Below are positions 57,723-64,000 of a stretch of 64,000 nucleotides of DNA, one piece after another. This stretch comes from Serratia liquefaciens ATCC 27592 (GTDB lineage: Bacteria > Pseudomonadota > Gammaproteobacteria > Enterobacterales > Enterobacteriaceae). The notes under the pieces were generated by a model. That model worked only from the letters and a program-made list of their open reading frames with translations. It did no database searches and was not told where the DNA came from. The translations under genes and the position numbers were made by a program. Every line of letters starts with the position of its first letter. Within the stretch, counting starts at the first letter, position 1. The DNA lies in contig NC_021741.1 of assembly GCF_000422085.1 (NCBI RefSeq), positions 372,001 to 436,000 of the forward strand. The letters run 5' to 3'.

Positions 57723-58136
57723 ATGACTTTGACATTGCCTCGACTGCTTATTGTCTTTACCGCGCTGCTCCTGAGCGCCTGTACCAGTCAAAAAAGTAGC
57801 CCGGAACGCCACGCTAAACATGCGGTTTATCAGTTGGCACGTGAAGATTTCTCCCCCGAAATGCGAACCCAAATCCCAGACTCGATAAAAGCGTCTATTC
57901 CGTTCTTCGACCAGTTCTACAAGATGGGGAAAGCCGATCGGGCCAAGGGCTTAACGCAGCAACAGGCACAGCAGCAGGAAGCCTATTTCCGCAGCCCAGA
58001 ATTCCTCAGTGACATGGGAAAGAAAGGGCAATTTATCAATCAGCAATATTCAGTGGATAACCCGCAAAAACAACGCCAGATATTGCTGGATTCCGCCGTG
58101 GCCACCTACTGGGATGGTTACGAAGGCCGGCCTTGA
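57723..58136 (+). CDS. Small lipoprotein, Exc2-like
   Basis: 137 residues from ATG 57723, with AAGGA 6 bases upstream; ATG 57720 is one codon earlier. Signal peptide MTLTLPRLLIVFTALLLSAC with lipobox LLSAC gives a lipidated Cys near residue 19-20. The mature part is polar, with GKADRAKGLTQQQAQQQEAYFRS and a C-terminal AVATYWDGYEGRP. I recall this as the Exc2 family lipoprotein of Serratia and Yersinia, named after a ColE1 entry-exclusion protein; the name is moderately sure, the role unknown. It lies between treB and treR on the opposite strand. Confidence 0.75.
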   Translation: MTLTLPRLLIVFTALLLSACTSQKSSPERHAKHAVYQLAREDFSPEMRTQIPDSIKASIPFFDQFYKMGKADRAKGLTQQQAQQQEAYFRSPEFLSDMGKKGQFINQQYSVDNPQKQRQILLDSAVATYWDGYEGRP

Positions 58137-58169
58137 AGACTGCCTACAAATGATGCAATAAACCCGCCG

Positions 58170-59117
58170 TCAGGCGAGTTTGCTTGGCACGATGATCTGG
58201 CGGAGGCCTTGTTCGCCGCTGAGCTGGCCCAGCAGCTGTTGCGCAGCCTGCAGTCCGGCGCTGCCGTAGCCGAGATCGACCGAGAACGTTTCGGGGAACA
58301 AGAAGTTAAGCAACGGGGTGTTACCGATGCCGCACACCTGCAGCGGCGTAATATGCTGCTGTTGCAGGTATTTGATGGCGCCGAGGGCGATGGTATCGGA
58401 GGCGCACACCAGCGCGGTGGTCTGTGGTTCGATGGCTGAGGCAGCCAGTTGGAAGCCGCTCTGATAACTCAATTCACCCAAGGCCACATGGGGGGAAATC
58501 CCCCGTTGGCGGCAGGCGTCCAGATAGGCCTGGTGGCGGCGCAAACCGGTGGTGGCATCCGACAGTTGCACCCCCAAATAACTGATATGGCGATGCCCCT
58601 GCTGGTGCAGGCGTTCCATCAACAGCCGTACGGCGCCGTCGTCGTCGTAGCACACCGAGGAAAAACCGTCGTATTCCCGCGCCAGCACCACCATCTTTTC
58701 TTGCCATGGGCTGAGCATGGCCGCCGTCAGGCCGGTGAAGCCAAACAGGATCACCCCGTCGACGTTGCGCTGTTGAAGGACATGCAGATGCTCTTCCACC
58801 AGCCGGGTTTCAAACTGGCTTTCCATCACGATAGGGTCGAAACCGTGCTGATACAGCAGCGGCAGCATGGTGCGTACCGCCTGGTTTTCTGACGGCGAAT
58901 CGAGACGGGAAACGATGATGCCGACCACTTTATCGCTCTGGCCGCGCATGGCGCGCGCCGATTTGGACGGGGTGAACCCCTGCTGACGGATCACCGCTTC
59001 CACCCGTTCGCGGGTTTGCGGGCTCACGCTGCCTTCGTTGTTCAGCACGCGTGATACGGTGGATTTGCCTACGCCGCTCAGGCGTGCGATGTCCTTGATG
59101 GTCAGCCGGTTTTGCAT
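58170..59117 (-). CDS. treR: Trehalose operon repressor TreR
   Basis: 315 residues, equal to E. coli TreR. LacI-type HTH at the start (LTIKDIARLSGVGKSTVSRVLNNEGSVSPQTRERVEAVI) and a hinge near residue 50-60; periplasmic-binding-like effector domain at ~62-315 for trehalose-6-P. It represses treBC, probably at the palindrome at 57478. In E. coli it is directly next to treB; here a lipoprotein gene stands in between. Its start codon touches the candidate PhoP box of mgtA. Confidence 0.95.
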   Translation of the reverse strand: MQNRLTIKDIARLSGVGKSTVSRVLNNEGSVSPQTRERVEAVIRQQGFTPSKSARAMRGQSDKVVGIIVSRLDSPSENQAVRTMLPLLYQHGFDPIVMESQFETRLVEEHLHVLQQRNVDGVILFGFTGLTAAMLSPWQEKMVVLAREYDGFSSVCYDDDGAVRLLMERLHQQGHRHISYLGVQLSDATTGLRRHQAYLDACRQRGISPHVALGELSYQSGFQLAASAIEPQTTALVCASDTIALGAIKYLQQQHITPLQVCGIGNTPLLNFLFPETFSVDLGYGSAGLQAAQQLLGQLSGEQGLRQIIVPSKLA

Positions 59118-59152
59118 GGTTTACTTTTCGTTGAGGTTAAAAGGCGTAGACT
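59118..59152 (+). promoter_or_regulatory. Candidate PhoP box and -10 of mgtA
   Basis: GGTTTA-CTTTT-CGTTGA (59118-59134): the first half fits the PhoP repeat (T/G)GTTTA exactly and the second matches 4 of 6. TAGACT (59147-59152) follows at 12 bases, the usual distance of a -10 from a PhoP box. The transcript would begin near 59160 and give a leader of about 375 bases. Confidence 0.45.
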
Positions 59153-59266
59153 GGCGGCCTACGCTGAATGCCCGTCAGCATAGCTTATTTTCCGCAACGG
59201 ATCTTGACGCTATGCAGGGATTTATGTGCTGCGCTGAACGGCCGCTCTTGTCGTTCGATCTTTTCA

Positions 59267-59368
59267 TTTACCGGAGGTTATCACCCGTATGGATCCCGAT
59301 CCGACCCCGTTAGACACCCACTCGGTGATCCGGTAAAACCTGCTCGCTTTGCGCTGCTGTTTTACCGG
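59267..59368 (+). promoter_or_regulatory. mgtA Mg2+-responsive leader with two exclusive stems
   Basis: CCGGTAAA (59330-59337), with GGTGAT just before it, can pair upstream with TTTACCGG (59267-59274) and ATCACC (59280-59285), which hides the mgtL ribosome-binding site. Or CCGGTAAAAC (59330-59339) can pair perfectly with GTTTTACCGG (59359-59368). The two folds cannot exist together. A further stem at 59448-59471 lies nearer mgtA. In E. coli and Salmonella switching between such stems sets Rho-dependent ending of mgtA RNA. Confidence 0.65.
59289..59336 (+). CDS. mgtL: MgtL leader peptide
   Basis: 15 codons, MDPDPTPLDTHSVIR, with GGAGG upstream (59273-59277). The first eight residues match E. 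coli MgtL MEPDPTPL apart from D for E; the rest differs and is shorter. In E. coli, the acidic/proline start destabilises the ribosome in low Mg2+ and its translation decides whether mgtA is read through. The stop codon lies inside the alternative stem, so ribosome position would choose the fold. Confidence 0.85.
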   Translation: MDPDPTPLDTHSVIR

Positions 59369-59534
59369 TGAAGTAAACGGTAACCGGTAGCGCACGCCCG
59401 TCGTTCGCTCCTGCTGCTTTTAAAAAAACAGGATCTGCCCTGGCAGAGGCTTTTTGGCACATCCAAAAGCCCGGTTGGGAGCGATCCCGCGTTCACCCGC
59501 TGCCGGGAGGCAATGGGCGACGAGGTGCAAAATA

Positions 59535-62243
59535 ATGAAACTGAAAAATATTCCCCGTCAGCTGTTGGGCATGCTCAGCCGCAATTTACCGCGCCGTTTG
59601 GTGCACCGCGATAGCCTGTTGGACAGCCTTGGCGGCAAAGCGCAAGGGTTGCCCGCCGGATTGGCACAGCAGCGGCTGGAATGCGCCGCTGCCGACGTCA
59701 CCGATCTGTATCTGCGTTTTCACAGCCACCCGGAAGGCATCACTGCCCATGAGGCTGAGCGGGTGCGCGAACGCTGCGGCGAGAACGTCATCGACGATCA
59801 GCAAAAAGAAGCCTGGTGGCAGCACCTGTGGCACTGTTATCGCAACCCGTTCAACCTGCTGCTGACCGCGCTTGGCATGATCTCTTACGCGACGGAAGAT
59901 CTGACTGGCGCACTGGTGATCGCACTGATGGTGGTGATCTCCACGTTGTTGAACTTCATTCAGGAAGCGCGATCCAATCGGGCGGCGGACGCGTTGAAGG
60001 CGATGGTCAGCAACACCGCCACGGTGATCCGCAGCGACGCATTGTCCGGGAAAAGCGAACACCTTGAACTGCCGATCTCTCAACTGGTGCCGGGTGACAT
60101 CATCAAACTGGCGGCAGGAGATATGATCCCGGCGGATCTGCGCGTGCTGTCGGCCAAGGATCTGTTTATCAGCCAGGCAGCGTTGACCGGCGAGTCTCTG
60201 CCGGTAGAGAAAATCGCCGAGCTGCGCGAACAGGCAGAAGATCCGTTGGAGTGCCAGAACCTGTGCTTTATGGGCACCAACGTGGTCAGCGGCACCGCGC
60301 TGGCGATGGTGATCGGTACCGGCGGCGGCACCTACTTTGGCCAGTTGGCGCAGCGGGTCATCAGCCAGGATGAACAGCCGAACGCCTTCCAGACCGGCAT
60401 CAGCAGGGTCAGTTGGCTGCTGATCCGTTTTATGCTGGTGATGACGCCGATCGTTTTGTTGATCAACGGCTACACCAAGGGTGACTGGTGGGAAGCGGCG
60501 CTGTTTGCGCTGTCGGTGGCGGTGGGGCTGACCCCGGAAATGCTGCCGATGATCGTCACTTCAACGCTGGCCAGAGGGGCAGTGAAACTGTCCAGGCAGA
60601 AAGTGATCGTCAAACGTCTGGATGCTATCCAAAACTTTGGCGCCATGGACGTTTTGTGCACTGATAAAACCGGCACCCTGACCCAGGATAAAATTGTGCT
60701 GGAGCGCCACACCGACGTGTTCGGTGCCGCCAGCGATCGCGTACTGCATTACGCCTGGCTGAACAGCTTCTACCAGACCGGCTTGAAAAACCTGCTCGAC
60801 GTGGCAGTGCTGAGCTGCGCGGAACAAAACCAACAGCCGGATGCGTTGCAGCATTACCGTAAAGTGGATGAGATCCCGTTTGATTTTGAACGGCGCCGTA
60901 TGTCGGTGGTGGTGGCCAAAGACGCGCAATATCACGAACTGATCTGCAAGGGCGCGCTGGAAGAGATGCTGGCGATTTGCAGCCATGTGCGGCAGGAAGA
61001 TGAGGTGATCCCGCTCAGCGAAGCGCTGCTGGCGCGAATTCGGCGCATCACCGACGATCTCAACCAGCAAGGGTTGCGCGTAGTGGCGGTGGCCAACAAG
61101 ATCTTGCCGGCCCAGGCCCATGAATACAGCGTGGCCGACGAGTCGGATTTGATCCTCGAGGGCTACGTGGCCTTCCTCGATCCGCCTAAAGAGAGCACGG
61201 CGCCGGCGTTGGCGGCGCTGAAAAACAGCGGTGTCACGGTGAAGATCCTTACCGGTGACAATGAGCTGGTGGCGGCGAAGGTGTGCAAAGACGTCGGGCT
61301 GGCGGCGGATCACGTATTGCGCGGCAGTGAAATCGAACAGATGAACGACGAACAGCTGGCGCAGGCTGCGGCGCGTACCACGGTGTTCGCCAAGCTGACG
61401 CCGCTGCATAAGGAACGCATCGTCAAGCTATTGCGCCAGCAGGGCCACGTGGTCGGCTTTATGGGGGACGGCATCAACGATGCGCCCGCTCTGCGTGCGG
61501 CGGATATCGGTATTTCGGTGGACTCCGCCGTGGATATCGCCAAGGAAGCGGCGGACATCATCCTGCTGGAAAAAAGCCTGATGGTGCTGGAGCAGGGGGT
61601 CATCGAGGGACGCCGTACTTTTGCCAACATGCTCAAGTACATCAAGATGACCGCCAGCTCCAATTTCGGCAACGTCTTCAGCGTGCTGATTGCCAGCGCC
61701 TTTTTGCCTTTCCTGCCGATGTTGCCGCTGCACCTGTTGATCCAGAACCTGATGTATGACATTTCACAGATCGCCATTCCGTTCGACAACGTCGACGACG
61801 ATCAGATTACTCAGCCGCAACGCTGGAACTCCGGCGATATTGGACGCTTTATGGTGTTTTTCGGGCCGATCAGCTCGATCTTCGACGTGCTGACCTTCAG
61901 CCTGATGTGGTGGGTTTTCAAGGCCAATACGCCTGAAATGCAGACGCTGTTCCAATCCGGCTGGTTCGTGGAAGGCCTGCTGTCGCAAACGCTGATTGTG
62001 CATATGATCCGCACGCGCAAAATACCGTTTATCCAGAGCCGTCCTTCATGGCCGCTGTGCATGATGACCCTGCTGGTCATCGTTACCGGCATCGGCCTGA
62101 CCTTCTCGCCGTTGGCCGGATTCTTGCAGCTACAGGCATTGCCGCTCGGCTACTTCCCGTGGCTGGTGCTGATCCTGACCGGCTATATGGTGCTGACCCA
62201 GTGCGTGAAAGGCTGGTTTGTGCGCCGTTACGGCTGGCAGTAA
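59535..62243 (+). CDS. mgtA: Magnesium-importing P-type ATPase MgtA
   Basis: 902 residues from ATG 59535, behind GAGG. P-type ATPase (P3B): actuator loop TGES in ALTGESLPVEKI, phosphorylation DKTGTLTQD (near residue 376), hinge GDGINDAPALRAADIGISVD, and about ten membrane helices. It imports Mg2+ when it is scarce. The N-terminal tail is long and basic (MKLKNIPRQLLGMLSRNLPRR), as in other MgtA. Upstream leader with mgtL; PhoP control likely. Gene order treR-mgtA as in E. coli. Confidence 0.96.
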   Translation: MKLKNIPRQLLGMLSRNLPRRLVHRDSLLDSLGGKAQGLPAGLAQQRLECAAADVTDLYLRFHSHPEGITAHEAERVRERCGENVIDDQQKEAWWQHLWHCYRNPFNLLLTALGMISYATEDLTGALVIALMVVISTLLNFIQEARSNRAADALKAMVSNTATVIRSDALSGKSEHLELPISQLVPGDIIKLAAGDMIPADLRVLSAKDLFISQAALTGESLPVEKIAELREQAEDPLECQNLCFMGTNVVSGTALAMVIGTGGGTYFGQLAQRVISQDEQPNAFQTGISRVSWLLIRFMLVMTPIVLLINGYTKGDWWEAALFALSVAVGLTPEMLPMIVTSTLARGAVKLSRQKVIVKRLDAIQNFGAMDVLCTDKTGTLTQDKIVLERHTDVFGAASDRVLHYAWLNSFYQTGLKNLLDVAVLSCAEQNQQPDALQHYRKVDEIPFDFERRRMSVVVAKDAQYHELICKGALEEMLAICSHVRQEDEVIPLSEALLARIRRITDDLNQQGLRVVAVANKILPAQAHEYSVADESDLILEGYVAFLDPPKESTAPALAALKNSGVTVKILTGDNELVAAKVCKDVGLAADHVLRGSEIEQMNDEQLAQAAARTTVFAKLTPLHKERIVKLLRQQGHVVGFMGDGINDAPALRAADIGISVDSAVDIAKEAADIILLEKSLMVLEQGVIEGRRTFANMLKYIKMTASSNFGNVFSVLIASAFLPFLPMLPLHLLIQNLMYDISQIAIPFDNVDDDQITQPQRWNSGDIGRFMVFFGPISSIFDVLTFSLMWWVFKANTPEMQTLFQSGWFVEGLLSQTLIVHMIRTRKIPFIQSRPSWPLCMMTLLVIVTGIGLTFSPLAGFLQLQALPLGYFPWLVLILTGYMVLTQCVKGWFVRRYGWQ

Positions 62244-62250
62244 TCGCTGC

Positions 62251-62276
62251 GCCCCTCTTTCGCCTGGAAGAGGGGC
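62251..62276 (+). terminator. Hairpin after mgtA
   Basis: 9-bp stem GCCCCTCTT (62251-62259) and AAGAGGGGC (62268-62276), loop TCGCCTGG-like, 8 bases past the mgtA stop. No T run, so terminator strength is doubtful. Confidence 0.55.
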
Positions 62277-62367
62277 ATCTGTGATCCAACCCGGCTTTTC
62301 ACCCTTGTCGTTGGACATCTGTCCTGTGCTCAGTCTTTATTTACAGCTTAGCTGTCTTCCCCTTTGC

Positions 62368-62480
62368 CTTTCAAACTACCGCGTTGTTGGCTGCACGTCC
62401 TCACCCTAGTCACTTAGCAAATCTAAGCTCCCAGGGATTCAGACGCTTGCCGCCTGGCGGTAATTTGAAATTCGTTGGGG
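62368..62480. repeat. ERIC/IRU-like repeat
   Basis: The stretch matches the enterobacterial repetitive intergenic consensus in order: GTTGGCTGCACG, TCCTCACCCTAGTCACTTAG, TAAGCTCCCAGGGATTCA, and CTTGCCGCC. The central part is an imperfect palindrome (CTTAGCAAATCTAAG). The right end (TAATTTGAAATTCGTTGGGG) is diverged. It lies 36-148 bp upstream of the GH20 gene. Confidence 0.8.
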
Positions 62481-62515
62481 GAGCAATTGATATTTTTTCC
62501 TCTGAGGAATTTCTG

Positions 62516-64000
62516 ATGCACAGAACTTTGCGTTATACGCTACTGGCTTCATCGTTATTGCTTTCCCTGGGCGCGCTGGCGCAGCCGGCCGGCGATCTGC
62601 CGCTAATGCCCTGGCCGCAGCAGGTTGAACTGACTCAGCCGGCGGGCAAGCTGGTGCTGGATCACCGTTTGTCGATTAGCCTGCAGGGGGACGATCTGGA
62701 CGATGCGCTGCAGCGCTGGCGCCAACGTATTGAGCTGCAAACCGGCTGGACACTGGTGCCGCAGGCCGAAAAAGCCACGGGCGTGGTCATCAAGGTGAAT
62801 ATCAAAGATAAGGTGGCGGCGCAGCCGCTGCCGGGGAGCGATGAAAGCTATAAATTGACGGTGACGCCGCAGGGGGTAACGCTGGCAGCCAATACCCGTT
62901 TCGGCGCGTTGCGCGGCATGGAAACCCTGCTGCAATTGGTGCAGACCGACGGGCAGAACACCTTCCTGCCGTTGGTGAGCATTACCGACGTACCGCGTTT
63001 CCCGTGGCGCGGTGTGCTGCTGGATTCGGCACGTCATTTCCTGCCGTTGGCGGACATTCTGCGTCAGCTCGACGGCATGGCGGCGGCCAAACTCAACGTG
63101 TTCCACTGGCACCTGACCGACGATCAGGGCTGGCGCTTTGCCTCCGAGCGCTATCCTAAACTGCAACAGCAGGCCAGCGACGGCCAGTTCTACACACGCG
63201 AACAGATGCAACAGGTAGTGGCTTACGCTAGCGCGCGCGGTATCCGGGTAGTACCTGAAATCGATCTGCCTGGCCATGCTTCCAGCATCGCCGTGGCCTA
63301 CCCGGAATTGATGAGCGCGCCGGGCCCGTATTCGATGGAGCGCAAGTGGGGTGTGCATCTGCCGACGCTGGATCCGACCCGCGATGAAGTTTATCGGTTT
63401 GTTGACGCCATCATTGGCGAACTGGCTGCGATCTTCCCCGATCCTTATTTGCATATTGGCGGTGATGAGGTTGATGCCAGCCAGTGGAAGCAATCCAAAA
63501 CCATTCAGGCCTTTATGCAGCAGCACCAGTTGGCGGACACCCATGCGCTGCAGGCCTACTTCAATCAGAAGCTGGAGAAAATCCTCGAACAGCATCAGCG
63601 TCAGATGGTGGGTTGGGATGAGATCTATCATCCGTCGCTGCCGCGCAGCATTGTCATCCAGTCCTGGCAGGGGCAGGATTCGCTCGGCGCCAGCGCACAG
63701 GACGGTTACCAGGGCATTCTGTCTACCGGTTTTTACCTCGATCAACCGCAAAGCGCGGCCTATCACTATCGCAATGAGATCCTGCCGCAGCCGCTGGGCG
63801 TCGACACCGAGGTACAGCCGGATGAAAAGGCGCAAAGCTGGCAGTTCAGCATGCCGCGGCTGAAGGGCAGCGCGGTAGAAGGCAGTTTTACCCTGATTGA
63901 AGGTAAGCAGGGCTGGCGGGGTTTTATCGATTTCAACGGTAAATCGCGCCGTGCGCTGCACGAAATCGTCTGGCGTTCTCCGCAGCAGGTGAGCTTCCGG
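62516..64000 (+). CDS. Beta-N-acetylhexosaminidase, GH20 (3' end outside window)
   Basis: 495 codons are present from ATG 62516 (behind GAGGAAT), then the window ends. Signal peptide of ~23 residues (MHRTLRYTLLASSLLLSLGA, cleavage after ALA). GH20 N-terminal domain at ~25-160, then the catalytic barrel with FPWRGVLLDSARHF, NVFHWHLTDDQGWRF, PEIDLPGHASS and the catalytic pair in HIGGDEVD. It removes terminal GlcNAc/GalNAc from chitobiose or peptidoglycan-type sugars in the periplasm. Not the classical Serratia Chb as far as I can recall; the C-terminal part is unseen. Confidence 0.9.
   Translation, partial: MHRTLRYTLLASSLLLSLGALAQPAGDLPLMPWPQQVELTQPAGKLVLDHRLSISLQGDDLDDALQRWRQRIELQTGWTLVPQAEKATGVVIKVNIKDKVAAQPLPGSDESYKLTVTPQGVTLAANTRFGALRGMETLLQLVQTDGQNTFLPLVSITDVPRFPWRGVLLDSARHFLPLADILRQLDGMAAAKLNVFHWHLTDDQGWRFASERYPKLQQQASDGQFYTREQMQQVVAYASARGIRVVPEIDLPGHASSIAVAYPELMSAPGPYSMERKWGVHLPTLDPTRDEVYRFVDAIIGELAAIFPDPYLHIGGDEVDASQWKQSKTIQAFMQQHQLADTHALQAYFNQKLEKILEQHQRQMVGWDEIYHPSLPRSIVIQSWQGQDSLGASAQDGYQGILSTGFYLDQPQSAAYHYRNEILPQPLGVDTEVQPDEKAQSWQFSMPRLKGSAVEGSFTLIEGKQGWRGFIDFNGKSRRALHEIVWRSPQQVSFR

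Noticed and set aside
62603..63961. 452-residue open frame on the - strand
   Set aside because: It lies wholly antisense to the GH20 gene, whose signal peptide and HIGGDEVD motif are clear. Long antisense frames are common in GC-rich genes.

Overview
The window is chromosomal DNA from a member of the Enterobacterales, most likely Serratia or a close Yersiniaceae relative. Housekeeping proteins such as RlmE, FtsH, GlmM, InfB, Pnp and NrdD are close to residue-for-residue matches of their E. coli counterparts as I remember them. The gene order, the ERIC/IRU-type repeat, the PhnF-P cluster and the GH20 hexosaminidase fit Serratia. By eye the coding DNA is GC-rich throughout. I see no prophage, insertion sequence, CRISPR array or rRNA.

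Region by region. (1) 1-22.9 kb is the conserved core block obgE - pmrB/pmrA/dacB - greA - yhbY - rlmE - ftsH - folP - glmM - secG - tRNA-Leu - tRNA-fMet - rimP - nusA - infB - rbfA - truB - rpsO - pnp - nlpI - deaD. It covers envelope synthesis, protein quality control, translation initiation, ribosome maturation and RNA turnover. Several leaders that are regulated in E. coli can be seen: a GraL-like greA attenuator, tandem attenuators after metY, and the RNase III stem before pnp. (2) 23-30.3 kb is variable: yedEF, a yhbW flavin monooxygenase, a HlyD-type adaptor with two ABC-2 permeases but no ATPase, and the L16 arginine hydroxylase roxA. (3) 30.3-39.4 kb holds the anaerobic ubiquinone genes ubiV-ubiU and ubiT, then yhbS, yhbQ, the ornithine decarboxylase operon speFL-speF-potE, yhbP and yraR. 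(4) 39.3-47.6 kb is a C-P lyase operon phnFGHIJKLMN plus a hexapeptide acyltransferase and phnP. It sits between yraR and yraQ, which are neighbours in E. coli. (5) 47.9-49.6 kb holds yraQ and a RelB/RelE-type toxin-antitoxin pair, at the point where the E. coli 71-minute gene order ends and the 96-minute order begins. (6) 49.6-62.2 kb is nrdG-nrdD, a LysR/flavodoxin-fold oxidoreductase pair, treC-treB, an Exc2-like lipoprotein, treR and mgtA. (7) 62.2-64 kb holds an ERIC-like repeat and the start of a GH20 beta-N-acetylhexosaminidase that runs off the end.

Two very short leader genes were found by direct reading. speFL (34 codons, upstream of speF) is the ornithine-sensing leader peptide. 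mgtL (15 codons, upstream of mgtA) lies in a leader RNA that can form two mutually exclusive stems. Other regulatory signals are a CRP-like site about 41 bp upstream of the inferred speFL start, a pair of NrdR boxes 31 bp apart beside two perfect DnaA boxes upstream of nrdD, a perfect 12-bp palindrome (likely TreR operator) upstream of treB, and a candidate PhoP box upstream of mgtA.

I found no clear-cut wholly new system. The best candidates for something undescribed are the ATPase-less HlyD/ABC-2 export operon with its own dyad operator, the DnaA-box cluster next to the NrdR boxes, the perfect 11-bp inverted repeat between ubiU and ubiT, and the Exc2-like lipoprotein inside the trehalose locus. 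All comparisons with E. coli proteins are from memory and were not computed.
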